From a bacterium (GTDB lineage Bacteria; 4484-113; JAFGCY01), in assembly GCA_020440605.1 (NCBI GenBank), contig JAGRNT010000002.1, positions 186,001 through 250,000 of the forward strand: DNA of 64,000 nucleotides, in the 5' to 3' direction. The notes beneath the pieces were generated by a model, which worked only from the letters and a program-made list of their open reading frames with translations, searched no databases and was not told the origin of the DNA. Both the position numbers and the translations under genes were made by a program. Every line of letters begins with the position of its first letter. Positions within the stretch are counted from its first letter, which is position 1. This document shows, piece by piece, positions 34,027 to 42,978 of this stretch.

Positions 34027-34235
34027 TACTCGCCTGCCCCCTCACGCTTGGGCCGCTTGATTGCATCCTTCGGGCAGACCTGGATGCAGGAGCCGTTGCC
34101 ATTGCAGAGATCATTGATGATGTAGGCCAGTCCATCGGGCTTGCGGCCGATCGCCGGACAGGCGAACTTCTCATAGCAGGTGCCGCACTTCTCGCAGGCA
34201 CTTTCATCCACATACACGGGGGGCATCAGTCCCAT
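34026..34235 (-). CDS. Ferredoxin-like subunit of indolepyruvate oxidoreductase, one cluster ligand changed
   Basis: 69 residues. It corresponds to the ferredoxin domain that is usually fused to the C-terminus of IorA. First cluster motif complete: Cys14, Cys17, Cys20, Cys26-Pro. Second motif is CNGNGSCIQVCP: Cys44, Asn47, Cys50, Cys54, so the middle Cys of the usual CxxCxxCxxxCP is Asn. This cluster could be [3Fe-4S] or a [4Fe-4S] with a non-Cys ligand. Sits between iorA (13-bp gap) and iorB (1-bp overlap). Confidence 0.9.
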   Translation of the reverse strand: MGLMPPVYVDESACEKCGTCYEKFACPAIGRKPDGLAYIINDLCNGNGSCIQVCPKDAIKRPKREGAGE

Positions 34236-34248
34236 TTACGATTCTCCT

Positions 34249-35979
34249 CTAGCGGTTGACGGACTGCGCATTCTTGGTGGCGGCAGCCCGCTTGCGCTTG
34301 TCCCTGATGAACTTCAGCATGCAGGGGTGCTTGGCGATCACCACGCCGAAGCCTTCGTGGTTCATGGCATCTCGCATGTGATCCTTGAGCTTGTCCTGCA
34401 TGTAGGCATCAACACTGCGCAGGAACTTCACACCGAGGGCCTCGAGCACCTCGGGAATCTTGATCTTGTCACCGATCTCGCCTGAGGCCGCATGCGGCTG
34501 GTGGCCTGTCATCGCCGTGGTGTAATTCTCAAGCACGACGAGCGTGACGTTGCGGTCATACAGCACATTGTTGATGATCCCGGGCAGACCGGCGTGGAAG
34601 AAGGTCGAGTCGCCGATGAAGCAGACGACCTTGCGCTTGTCATTGCCGATTGCCAGGCCTCCGGCCGTGCCGTTGCTATGACCCATGCACAGCAGCACGG
34701 TGCCCATCTCATAGGGCTTCATGCTGCCCAGCGAATGGCAACCGATGTCCGCAACGGTGATCGTGTCAGGGAATTCCTCCTCGATCAGTTCGCGGATTGC
34801 GAAGAAGGCGCTGCGGTGACCGCAGCCGGGGCACATCTGGGCCAGGCGCGGGCTGACTTCCTCGGCAGGCTCAGCCCGTGCAGGCTGGGGCTCGAAACAC
34901 TCGGGCCAGAAACCGCTGAACAGGTCCCAGACACGCTGCGGCACGAATTCATGCATCAGGTGCTCGACCTCAGGCCTCACAAGGATCTTCGTCGTTACCT
35001 TGTTGTCAAAGGCAATGGCCTTGATCTCGCTTTCGAGGATCCGGTCCAGCTCCTCAAGGATGAACACCTCATCATGCGCATTGAGGAAGTCCACAATCTG
35101 CTCCGGATTGAGCGGGAAGGTGATCCCCAGCTTGAGCACGTCAATCGGTGATCCGCTGCGGTCGAGACATTCCAGCACACTGTATGCGGGAATCGAATGC
35201 GTGATCACACCGAGACGACGCCCGTTGACAGCTTCACTGCCATTGGGGCTGATCACTCTGTTGGCGGGAGAACTCAGGGCATGCTTCTCCACTGCCGCAA
35301 GCTTGGCGAAGGCCTTGCGCTTGAGGGGGAACACAGCCGTCGTAATCGGCCAGTATTCCAGTCCCTTTGCGTGATACTGCGGGGTCCAGTCGTAATCAAA
35401 ATCCGGGATCGGACCGAACTCCACCAGCTCTCTGGCATGGCAGACATGGGTGGTCATCCGGAAGAGCACGGGCAGCTTGAGCTTCTTGGAAAGTTCCGCC
35501 GCCTCCATGAACATCGTGTATGTTTCGGAAGGTGAACCCGGCTCGAAGATCGGCATCATCATCATTCGCCCGGCATGGCGGTTGTCCTGCTCATTCTGGC
35601 TGGAGTTCGCACCGGGATCATCGCCGATCACCACGACCATGCCACCAGTGCAGTCCAGCATGCTGAGCTGAACAGCGCTGTCCAGGGCCACATTCAGGCC
35701 GACGGACTTGAAGAATACGACGCTGAGATGCCCATTGATGGAAGCTCCGAAAGCGGTTTCCGTAGCAACCTTCTCATTCGTGGCCCATTCGAAATGGATC
35801 GGACGCTGTTCCTCGGGAATGATCTCAATGGCCGCGGCAATCTCCGGAGTCGGAGAGCCGGGATAGGCTGAGACCACCATCACACCGGATTCCAGCATGG
35901 CCCGCACCAAAGCGTGGTTGCCCATCATCAGTCCGGTCCAGGCGTCTTTGCGGATCATGTTTTCGGCGAATTTGCTCAT
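34249..35979 (-). CDS. iorA: Indolepyruvate ferredoxin oxidoreductase, alpha subunit
   Basis: 576 residues from ATG 35979 (GGAG upstream; an ATG 18 bases earlier overlaps that site). Pyrimidine-binding half: SGVMVVSAYPGSPTPEIAAA and FEWATNEKVATETAFGASIN; thiamine diphosphate-binding half: CPGCGHRSAFFAIRELIEEE, DIGCHSLGSMKPYEMGTVLL, and CFIGDSTFFHAGLPGIINNV. The chain ends without the ferredoxin domain present in most IorA proteins; that domain is the next gene. First gene of the operon. Confidence 0.95.
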   Translation of the reverse strand: MSKFAENMIRKDAWTGLMMGNHALVRAMLESGVMVVSAYPGSPTPEIAAAIEIIPEEQRPIHFEWATNEKVATETAFGASINGHLSVVFFKSVGLNVALDSAVQLSMLDCTGGMVVVIGDDPGANSSQNEQDNRHAGRMMMMPIFEPGSPSETYTMFMEAAELSKKLKLPVLFRMTTHVCHARELVEFGPIPDFDYDWTPQYHAKGLEYWPITTAVFPLKRKAFAKLAAVEKHALSSPANRVISPNGSEAVNGRRLGVITHSIPAYSVLECLDRSGSPIDVLKLGITFPLNPEQIVDFLNAHDEVFILEELDRILESEIKAIAFDNKVTTKILVRPEVEHLMHEFVPQRVWDLFSGFWPECFEPQPARAEPAEEVSPRLAQMCPGCGHRSAFFAIRELIEEEFPDTITVADIGCHSLGSMKPYEMGTVLLCMGHSNGTAGGLAIGNDKRKVVCFIGDSTFFHAGLPGIINNVLYDRNVTLVVLENYTTAMTGHQPHAASGEIGDKIKIPEVLEALGVKFLRSVDAYMQDKLKDHMRDAMNHEGFGVVIAKHPCMLKFIRDKRKRAAATKNAQSVNR

Positions 35980-36088
35980 GCAGTCTTCTCTCCTCATGCG
36001 CGGTGGAACGCGGCTTGCGGATGCCTGTCCGTGCCGGGCGCAGCCGGGTTTGCGCGGCTACATTATAGGGCATTCAGGTTGCCGGCTA

Positions 36089-36904
36089 TCAGCGCTGACA
36101 GGCCGGACACCAGAAGGTGGAGCGCTGTGCCTGTACCGCTCGCTGTATTTCAGTACCGCAGTGGCGGCAGCCTTCACCTGAATGCTGATACACGCAGAGA
36201 TACTTCTGGTAGCCTCCGACTTCACCATTCGCGTTCTGGAAGTCGCTGAAGGTCGTACCGCAATGACGGATTGCCTTACGCAGAATCTTGCGAATCGAAA
36301 CGGTGATTGCCCTGAGCTCGTGATCCGTCAGACTGCTGACGGCGCGGAAGGGATCAATCCCGCAGTCGAACAGAATTTCGCTGGCGTAGATATTTCCGAT
36401 TCCGCATATGCGGTCCTGTCTCAGCAGCCAGATCTTGACGGGCATATCGCTTCCGCGGATCAGTTCTCCCAGTTTCTTGTGAGTGAAACTGCGATCCAGC
36501 GGCTCAGCCCCCTTGGGCTGCGCTTCTGCCTCGTTGCTGTACAGCTTGAAGGTCCCGAAGCGGCGCATGTCGAAGAAGTCCACCCGGCCCATGTCAAGCT
36601 CAAGCACAGCGCGCAGGTGCCGCTCACCTCGCTCACTGGCCTGTCCCTCCCGTGAATGGATCAGTCTGCCTGTCATCCGCAGATGTACCGCAAGAAACAC
36701 GGAATCATCTCCAGCTCTTGGATGCAGCACGAACACAACTTCCTTGCCGATTCGGCGAACCTGTTCTATACGTGCTCCCCGAATCAGCTCAGGTGGCTCA
36801 AATGACAGAAGCCCGTCCAGCACATGAACTGTTCTGAGCTGCCTGCCACGAACCAGCGGATCAAGCTGGCGGGCCACGGTTTCGACTTCGGGCAGTTCAG
36901 GCAA
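36089..36904 (-). CDS. mutM: Formamidopyrimidine-DNA glycosylase
   Basis: 271 residues. Removes 8-oxoguanine and nicks DNA. N-terminal catalytic Pro-Glu in PELPEVETVARQLDPLV, the Lys in RRIGKEVVFVL, GIGNIYASEILFDCGIDP, and a C-terminal zinc finger with CRHC and CPAC. The initiator is TTG at 36904: it is fixed by the need for Pro at position 2. It begins 8 bases after the rubredoxin stop with only a poor ribosome site, so the two are probably co-translated. Confidence 0.96.
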   Translation of the reverse strand: MPELPEVETVARQLDPLVRGRQLRTVHVLDGLLSFEPPELIRGARIEQVRRIGKEVVFVLHPRAGDDSVFLAVHLRMTGRLIHSREGQASERGERHLRAVLELDMGRVDFFDMRRFGTFKLYSNEAEAQPKGAEPLDRSFTHKKLGELIRGSDMPVKIWLLRQDRICGIGNIYASEILFDCGIDPFRAVSSLTDHELRAITVSIRKILRKAIRHCGTTFSDFQNANGEVGGYQKYLCVYQHSGEGCRHCGTEIQRAVQAQRSTFWCPACQR

Positions 36905-36911
36905 TGGCTTA

Positions 36912-37079
36912 TCAGTCGCCGTCGTAGGCGACGAAGTCGTCCTTGGTCACACCACAGACCGGGCAGTACCAGTCATCCGGAATGTCCTCAAAAGCAGTTC
37001 CAGGAGGAATACCACCATCTGGGTCACCTTCCTCCGGATCATAGACATATCCGCACGGCTCGCAAATGTACTTCTGCAT
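36912..37079 (-). CDS. Rubredoxin
   Basis: 55 residues, a full-length rubredoxin: iron ligands Cys6, Cys9 ([20 protein letters not shown]) and Cys39, Cys42 ([15 protein letters not shown]). Small cytoplasmic one-electron carrier, often serving oxygen or peroxide reductases. AAGGAG precedes the ATG. Operon partner is mutM, so both may be part of an oxidative-stress response. No rubrerythrin or flavodiiron protein is seen nearby. Confidence 0.97.
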   Translation of the reverse strand: MQKYICEPCGYVYDPEEGDPDGGIPPGTAFEDIPDDWYCPVCGVTKDDFVAYDGD

Positions 37080-37176
37080 TGGTTGATCTCCTTGGACAGC
37101 CGGGCATGCCGACTGCCGATATTTTAGCGAAAGGATGCAGCCTGTTTACCACGTCAGCGACGCGACTATCGGATCT

Positions 37177-37890
37177 TCAGCTGGGGAAGGAGATCTTGCC
37201 GCCGTAGAATCCGAGGGCCAGCACCAGAGGCATGATCAGATAGACACAAATCGAATACCACCAGAATGCGGGACCCGAACTGATACTGGCATCGAGCGGC
37301 GCCAGAAACCAGATGGCCACTCCCGCGCAGGAGACAAGCAGGAGAACCGCAGACAGCACGTTCTTCTGCAGGTAAGGCCAGGCCCAGCTCGCATTGTATT
37401 CGTACCACCAGGAACTGAGCCCTGTTGCCACTGCTGGAAAACTGAAGAGTGTGGAAATCAGCATGTTCACGAAGGCTGCAAAGCGCAGCTGTGTACCAAG
37501 CGGCTCAGAGGTCAGCAGAGCTCCGGCCTGCAGCAGGCTGGCAACCATTCCAAGCGCGACCGGATAATGCACCGTTACCGGGTGAAGGTGCCGCCGGTTG
37601 CTGTAACTCCACAGCCATGGGACGCGTTGCTCCTCATCAGAGCTATGGTCAAGCAGGCGGCCAACCACGATGAAACGTTCCATCACGTCTTCCTCGTGAG
37701 GTGCCGGGGCCATTTCCGGAGTCAGGTCGTTTCCGGCATGATGCTTGCGTACATGCACGCCATTGCGCCAGAGCTTGCTGTCGGTGACGTCGTAGACCAG
37801 GCCCTTGTAGGCAACATAGGACCTGCGGCCTTCCTTGCCATCGTACTGGCTGAGTTCCTCAGCCGTGAATGTCTTCTCGGGATCGCTCAT
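37177..37890 (-). CDS. Cytochrome b5-like domain fused to a four-helix membrane domain
   Basis: 237 residues from ATG 37890. Residues 1-85 look like a cytochrome b5-type heme/steroid-binding domain (FTAEELSQYDGKEG, YVAYKGLVYDVTDSKLWRNG, HVRKHHAGNDLT). The rest has four hydrophobic segments beginning HPVTVHYPVALGMVASLLQA, a pattern like DUF2231-type membrane proteins whose first helix carries conserved His. Plausibly a small membrane electron-transfer protein. Near-leaderless: TAGAAT lies 11 bases before the ATG. Confidence 0.78.
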   Translation of the reverse strand: MSDPEKTFTAEELSQYDGKEGRRSYVAYKGLVYDVTDSKLWRNGVHVRKHHAGNDLTPEMAPAPHEEDVMERFIVVGRLLDHSSDEEQRVPWLWSYSNRRHLHPVTVHYPVALGMVASLLQAGALLTSEPLGTQLRFAAFVNMLISTLFSFPAVATGLSSWWYEYNASWAWPYLQKNVLSAVLLLVSCAGVAIWFLAPLDASISSGPAFWWYSICVYLIMPLVLALGFYGGKISFPS

Positions 37891-37954
37891 GCGGCGCTCA
37901 TATTCTAGCGAGTGCCGCAATGATCACGAGTTCACCTTGTCACCAGTGCTTTCC

Positions 37955-39052
37955 TCAGTTTTCAAGCTTGCCACCATCAATCCAGGCCTGGAACAGGTCA
38001 AGATTTGCCTGGCTCCATTTTGGTCCCGGTTGCGGCATCTGGAAGGGATCTGAATCCTCCAGGTTTACCCTGGTGTTGATCAGTGCTGAGTTGTCACGCA
38101 CATTTGCATAGATACTCCAGTCCCTGCCAGCGGCAGGTAAAGAGCCCGAATGGCACATCAGGCAGTTTGTCTCACCAGTGCTGCCGTTGATCAGCGGCAG
38201 AATGTCCGCTGTCCAGGTCGGTGCCGCCATCAAGCTGCCTGCAAAGTTCACGTTTCCAACATTGCCCGCACTGATATCCACACTTGCATTGAGCGGGGCA
38301 AATTCGTAGCTGGCAAGACTCGGAGTGATCGTGTAAACGCCGGCTTCCAGTGCCGGGAAGCTGAAGTTTCCGGAAACATCAGTATTTGTTGTGGCCCCGC
38401 CCGGACTGGCAATCAGCAGCACACCCTGCAGCGCAGCATCAGAACCATCCTTTACCTGGCCTGAAATGGAGTGCAGCACCGGAGGAAACTCCACACTGGC
38501 ACTGAGATTGACAATCCCAATCGTGTCGCCATCATAAGCCACCATCGCAAAGTAGAGTGTCGTACCTGATATGAGGTGTCCATCGGATTCATATCCTGTG
38601 ATGTTCCGTGAGAAGGATGTGGATTGCAGAAGTTGGCCGAATTCCCAGCGCCCGCTTGCGGCATTGGCAACAGCCAGCCAGTATCCCTCCCCCGGATCCA
38701 GACCGATCTGACCCTTGAGAGAGAACAGATCAGCATCTGCCACCGTGAAAGCGTAGATTGCCCATGATGACTGCCCTGCTGAACTGCTCAGCAGCAGCGA
38801 ACCTCCGGATTCACTGGCATCAGGGCTGTTATCCTGCCTGGAGAGTGGAGAGATGTCTTCATCCGTAACGGCACTGATCTGATGGCCGGCGTTCAGATCT
38901 CCGACCGCCGGAAGCCCTGCCAAGTCATCCATGGACAAAGGCTGTATTGCAGCGTCACTACTTCGCTCGTTCTGTGAACTGCAGGCCGCAAGGGATAGCA
39001 AGACCAGGAAAAGAATGCCATACCGAAATTGAATTGTCCCGAAATTCAGCAT
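37955..39052 (-). CDS. Heme lipoprotein: shared GRW domain, CarboxypepD-like repeat, cytochrome c end
   Basis: 365 residues; lipobox SLAAC. Domain order: an N-terminal domain (about 70-190, WAIYAF, ASGRWEF, TTLYFAMV), one carboxypeptidase-regulatory-like beta sandwich (SISGQVKDGSDAALQGVLLI, TDVSGNFSFPALEAGVYTIT), and a C-terminal mono-heme domain with CLMCH and a possible axial Met in FQMPQPG, ending LFQAWIDGGKLEN. The heme domain is like the cytochrome c modules common in planctomycetes. TAAAAT lies 5 bases before the ATG, so it is probably leaderless. Last of four similar genes in a row. Confidence 0.85.
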   Translation of the reverse strand: MLNFGTIQFRYGILFLVLLSLAACSSQNERSSDAAIQPLSMDDLAGLPAVGDLNAGHQISAVTDEDISPLSRQDNSPDASESGGSLLLSSSAGQSSWAIYAFTVADADLFSLKGQIGLDPGEGYWLAVANAASGRWEFGQLLQSTSFSRNITGYESDGHLISGTTLYFAMVAYDGDTIGIVNLSASVEFPPVLHSISGQVKDGSDAALQGVLLIASPGGATTNTDVSGNFSFPALEAGVYTITPSLASYEFAPLNASVDISAGNVGNVNFAGSLMAAPTWTADILPLINGSTGETNCLMCHSGSLPAAGRDWSIYANVRDNSALINTRVNLEDSDPFQMPQPGPKWSQANLDLFQAWIDGGKLEN

Positions 39053-39057
39053 AGTTC

Positions 39058-39063
39058 ATTTTA
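39058..39063 (-). promoter_or_regulatory. -10 box for leaderless heme lipoprotein transcript
   Basis: TAAAAT at 39063-39058, 5 bases before the ATG at 39052; no ribosome site. Confidence 0.58.
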
Positions 39064-39142
39064 CCGTCAGGACATGTAAAATTCTTGCCTGCATTCGAGT
39101 GCGAGGCATAGCTGCTGAGTTTCGTGATTTCAGATCATGTTG

Positions 39143-40738
39143 TTAAGGAGCGTAACCACCGTCGATCCAGTCCTGGAACATCTGCAGATATGCTGGCAGC
39201 CATTTCGTGCCGTTCTTGGGCATGAAACCGGATGATCCCTGGGTGCGATTGATGCGGTTCTTGATTGTAGAACTTCTATCGACCACGTCATCGTAGTTCG
39301 TCATATCGAGACCTTCTTCGGGGAAAGAACCTGAATGGCACTCGATGCAGGCGTATTCGCTGCCCATATCACCTTGGATAATGGGGAGCAGATCAACGGA
39401 GAAGCTGACAACCGGGTTCTCAGTACCGCTGAAATCCTGCCCGCTGACATTGCTGGCCACGACGGTGACCGCGCGGTTTGCGGGAGCAAAGGACCAGCCT
39501 GACCTGGCAGGCGTGAGTGTGTACGAGCCGGGGCTGACGTCAGCTATGGAGAACTCTCCCAGGCTGTCACTGATTGCCTGCTGTCCCCCGGGTGTGAGCG
39601 TCAGGGTCACACCGCCCAGGGGGGCATCAAACACATCCAGCACCGTACCGCTGACGCTGTAGCTGAGGTCCAGGCTGCCGGTGAAGTTCTGGTTTATCAA
39701 ATCAGCCGTCGAGACATTCACGTTGCGACTGGAAGGTGCAAACAGGTAGTCGGTCTTGGACGGGATCAGGGTATATGCACCGACTTCCACAGCCGGGAAG
39801 CTGAAGGCTCCCAGGGCATCACTCGATGTGGTCATTCCTCCGGGATTTAGAGTCAGCAGTACACCTTCAATTGGCGCAAGCGAAGCATCCTGCACCTTGC
39901 CACTCACCGCATGCGTGATGATCGGGATTTCCGAGCCGGTGAAATCCACCCCTGTAAGCTCAGCATCCACCACCTGGATGTCCGTGCTGACCGGGTTGAA
40001 TTCCCAGCCATCAAAGCTCGGCGTGAGTGTCCAGTTTCCGGCAGGGATCGCGAGGAATCCGAAATTTCCGTTGGCATCCGTCATCAGAGATCCGCCACCC
40101 GGAGTAAGGGTGATTGACACACCTTCCATCGGATTGGAATTCTCATCAAGCACCGTACCGGAAACGGGGAAACTCGGGGGAGGAGGTACATCGGCAAGCA
40201 GGCGTATGCCATTGACGATCATCGTCTGGTTGCCCTGCCCGACCAGCACGAAGTAAAGCTTGCCCTGCGGGGAGATCCAGTTCGTTTCGGACTGGGTATT
40301 GACGGATACGTTTGCAGAAGAGCTGGAGAACGGAGTGGAGAACATCCAGCGGCCGGTGCTGTAATTGGCAACACCTATCATCAGCTTCTGGCCGGCGGCG
40401 GTGCCGAAGTCCACGAACAGGTTGAAGAACTCCATGTCCGCCTTGTCGACGGAATAAAGTGCCCAGGCGGACTCGGTAGCAGTGCTGGTGAACAGCACAC
40501 TGGAATTCTGATTGACAACATTGCCACTCGTGGCGAAATAGAACTGCGTCCCCAGCTCCACCTGCTGGATCTCCGCTGTATTACGTACAGCATCCAGTTC
40601 AGCAATGCGCGGCAAAGCCTGATCGCCAGCGGGCTGGGCAGGCTGGGCAGTTTCCAGACCCTGGGTCCTGCCGCTGCAGGCGGTGACTATGCAAAGCAGC
40701 AGGGCGAGGCCTGCCGGAATTCCGATCCACTTCTTCAT
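39143..40738 (-). CDS. Heme lipoprotein with three CarboxypepD-like repeats
   Basis: 531 residues from ATG 40738; lipobox IVTAC. Shared N-terminal domain (SAWALYSVDKADMEFF, ANYSTGRWMFS, NWISPQGKLYFVLV), then three tandem carboxypeptidase-regulatory-like sandwiches that start FPVSGTVLDENSNPMEGV, HAVSGKVQDASLAPIEGV and YSVSGTVLDVFDAPLGGV, then a mono-heme cytochrome c domain (CIECH, FMPKNG, FQDWIDGGYAP). The three repeats differ from each other by more than half, so the expansion is not recent. Same domain plan as its neighbours but with a longer stalk. Confidence 0.86.
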   Translation of the reverse strand: MKKWIGIPAGLALLLCIVTACSGRTQGLETAQPAQPAGDQALPRIAELDAVRNTAEIQQVELGTQFYFATSGNVVNQNSSVLFTSTATESAWALYSVDKADMEFFNLFVDFGTAAGQKLMIGVANYSTGRWMFSTPFSSSSANVSVNTQSETNWISPQGKLYFVLVGQGNQTMIVNGIRLLADVPPPPSFPVSGTVLDENSNPMEGVSITLTPGGGSLMTDANGNFGFLAIPAGNWTLTPSFDGWEFNPVSTDIQVVDAELTGVDFTGSEIPIITHAVSGKVQDASLAPIEGVLLTLNPGGMTTSSDALGAFSFPAVEVGAYTLIPSKTDYLFAPSSRNVNVSTADLINQNFTGSLDLSYSVSGTVLDVFDAPLGGVTLTLTPGGQQAISDSLGEFSIADVSPGSYTLTPARSGWSFAPANRAVTVVASNVSGQDFSGTENPVVSFSVDLLPIIQGDMGSEYACIECHSGSFPEEGLDMTNYDDVVDRSSTIKNRINRTQGSSGFMPKNGTKWLPAYLQMFQDWIDGGYAP

Positions 40739-40829
40739 CTTCCCGATCCTGTACAATCCAGATATTGAATTGCGGGTGGACTGCCTGCCAGGGCCGGGCT
40801 GATCCACCCACCATTATTCACGATTTCAG

Positions 40830-41930
40830 TTACTGCTCAAGCAGTCCGTCGTCGATCCACTGCTGGAACAAGTCGAGGTGCGCCTGGCTCCATTTGTCGT
40901 TATTCTTGGGCATCCAATCATCTGAGTTTGTCTCGTTGATCAACTGATTGATCTTGGTTGCGTTGTCCTTGACCGCTGTGTAAGTGGAAAGGTCCAGGTC
41001 GGCATCGGGAAACTGGCCCGAATGGCAATCCAGACAGGACTTTTCAGTACCACCCGCACCATCGATCAGAGCTTCAATGTCAGCGATATAGGTCACCGGC
41101 AGAGCCGTGGTAGTACCGGTGAAGTTCTTCCCGGTCAGATCACTGGCAACAACATCCGCCTTGAGTGTTGCGGGATCAAAGGTGAAGTCCGTCTTGGAGG
41201 GAGTCAGCACGTAACTGCCGGCTTCGACTCCCGCAAAACTGTAGTTGCCGTTGCCATCCGTGGAAGTACTGGCGGTCCCCGGTGTGAGAGCCACGTTCAC
41301 TCCAGAGATCCCGATACCATCGGCATCGGCGACGCGGCCACTGATGCTGAAGCTCGGCGGCGGCGGCACATCTGCAACCACGAGCAGGTCGGTGATCTGC
41401 ACGTCCCTGTCATCAAAGCTGGCAACCACGAAGAACATGTTGCCCTGCGGTGAAACGTAGTTGCGGTTCGCATTGGTGCTGAGCTGGGTCGTGACCTGGG
41501 TCAGCTGCGCCTTGGGCTGCCAGTCCCAGCGGCCGGTCTGATAGTTGGCAAGCGCCACAAATGCGCCGGGGCCGTTGGGGTAAGTGAATGTCAGGCGCAG
41601 GGAGATGAGCGGATCCGTACCGGTGTGATAGGAATAAAGCGCCCAGCTGGCAGCTTCCGCACTGCTGTCCAGCAGCAGGTTCTCACCGGGAGTGCCGATC
41701 ACGCCACCTGTGGACATGAACTGCTGCGGGCTGATGCCTATCTGTGTTGCTACGCTGGCATCTCGATGTGTGTCAAGATCGCTGAGTTCGGGCAGGCTCA
41801 GACCTGCTGCCGAATCCTGGTTGATGAGCTGGAGATTCTGATTGCTGCCGCCGTTGCCGCCGCAGGCCAGCAGGGCGGACATCAGCGCTATGCACAATGC
41901 GACAGTGATTGCGCGGGTCTGGATTCCCAT
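40830..41930 (-). CDS. Heme lipoprotein with one CarboxypepD-like repeat
   Basis: 366 residues; lipobox ALLAC; GAGG precedes the ATG. Shared N-terminal domain (ASWALYSYHTGTDPLISL, ANYQTGRWDWQ, NYVSPQGNMFFVVA), one carboxypeptidase-regulatory-like sandwich (FSISGRVADADGIGISGVNV), and the C-terminal mono-heme domain (CLDCH, DWMPKNNDKW, LFQQWIDDGLLEQ). An extended -10 promoter nearly identical to that of the next gene lies 110 bases upstream. Likely an outer-membrane-attached electron carrier or redox sensor. Confidence 0.86.
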   Translation of the reverse strand: MGIQTRAITVALCIALMSALLACGGNGGSNQNLQLINQDSAAGLSLPELSDLDTHRDASVATQIGISPQQFMSTGGVIGTPGENLLLDSSAEAASWALYSYHTGTDPLISLRLTFTYPNGPGAFVALANYQTGRWDWQPKAQLTQVTTQLSTNANRNYVSPQGNMFFVVASFDDRDVQITDLLVVADVPPPPSFSISGRVADADGIGISGVNVALTPGTASTSTDGNGNYSFAGVEAGSYVLTPSKTDFTFDPATLKADVVASDLTGKNFTGTTTALPVTYIADIEALIDGAGGTEKSCLDCHSGQFPDADLDLSTYTAVKDNATKINQLINETNSDDWMPKNNDKWSQAHLDLFQQWIDDGLLEQ

Positions 41931-42042
41931 AAGTTACCTCAACAGGTTTTGATTCAGCCGGCCCGGAAACCCAGATAACCCTCTGGCAAGGGTGCAATCC
42001 GGAATTCCCGTTCCGATTGCATATCCCATAACACCAATAATG

Positions 42043-42051
42043 AGACTACCA
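42043..42051 (-). promoter_or_regulatory. Extended -10 promoter of heme lipoprotein gene 40830-41930
   Basis: TGG-TAGTCT (42051-42043) inside the plus-strand motif TAATGAGACTACCATAT (42038-42054), which recurs with one change at 43076-43092 upstream of the next heme lipoprotein. No -35. Confidence 0.55.
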
Positions 42052-42110
42052 TATCAGAAGTGTGTTCCGCAATATGAACGTGCGAAATTGCCGGATCGGA
42101 TCATGAAAGG

Positions 42111-42136
42111 ACAGGACCCGCTGTCGCGGGTCCTGT
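42111..42136 (-). terminator. Terminator after heme lipoprotein gene 42166-42978
   Basis: Perfect 11-bp stem ACAGGACCCGC / GCGGGTCCTGT with a 4-base loop; the minus-strand tail is only modestly T-rich (CCTTTC). Confidence 0.7.
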
Positions 42137-42165
42137 GATGAAATCGGTAAGCTATGCGGGGGGAA

Positions 42166-42978
42166 TTACATCTCAGGTTTGCCGGCATCTATCCAGGCCT
42201 GGAACAGGTCAATGCTGTCCTGGCCCCAGTGCTGGCTGGGCGGCATGAAATCGGAACTCCTGCTGACGGAGCTGAGTACGGCGTTGGCGTTGGCTAATAC
42301 TGATGAATAGCTCTCCAGATTTGGGCTGATTCCTCCATGGCAACCCGTGCAGGACTTCTCACCGGTATTGCCGCTCAATAGCGGTGCGATGTCCGCATTG
42401 TATGTCGGTATGGGATCAGCTGTCTGGTGCACGATTTCGATGTTCTGGATCGCCAGGTCGTTGTCATTGAAGCCCAGCACCACGAAATACAGCCGACTCA
42501 ATGGCGAAACGTAGTTTCCCGTCCCGCCACTCAGGGTCCGTGAAGCCGTTGTCTGGCTTATCTGCTCCCATGACCAGCGTCCGGCATTGAATTCGCCGAG
42601 CGCCACCCAGCAAGTCTGATTACCGGTGTATGCGATTGTCAGGTTCAGCTCCTGTAGGTCCAATCCGCTGACATCCACGTTGTACAGCACCCAGCTCATG
42701 CCCTGAGCCTGGCTGTCCAGCAGCAGATCCGGTGCCTGATCCGTCACGGTCCCTCCGCTGGAGTTGTAGTCAAGCGGGCTGATGTTCATGGACTCGAGTG
42801 CCGCCGCCTGACGCGACTCCGGTGTCAGACCCGTTCCGGGCAGGGCAGGCACAGCCGCGAGTTGCAGGCTATCCACAGGTGAGAAATCGATGTAGCCGCT
42901 GCCCCCGGGAGCGCTGCATGCTCCGAGAAACATGGCCAGCATTGCCACTATCACACCTGGATACATTCTGATCATCAT
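42166..42978 (-). CDS. Heme lipoprotein, minimal form without CarboxypepD repeat
   Basis: 270 residues from ATG 42978 (AAGGA upstream; the frame is open for 17 more codons). Lipobox FLGAC. Shared N-terminal domain (MSWVLYNVDVSGLDLQEL, GEFNAGRWSWEQ, NYVSPLSRLYFVVLGF) is joined directly to the mono-heme domain (CTGCHGG, DFMPPSQHWG, LFQAWIDAGKPEM). It is the smallest member and defines the core plan: lipid anchor, GRW domain, heme. First of the four genes; divergent from hisS. Confidence 0.85.
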   Translation of the reverse strand: MMIRMYPGVIVAMLAMFLGACSAPGGSGYIDFSPVDSLQLAAVPALPGTGLTPESRQAAALESMNISPLDYNSSGGTVTDQAPDLLLDSQAQGMSWVLYNVDVSGLDLQELNLTIAYTGNQTCWVALGEFNAGRWSWEQISQTTASRTLSGGTGNYVSPLSRLYFVVLGFNDNDLAIQNIEIVHQTADPIPTYNADIAPLLSGNTGEKSCTGCHGGISPNLESYSSVLANANAVLSSVSRSSDFMPPSQHWGQDSIDLFQAWIDAGKPEM

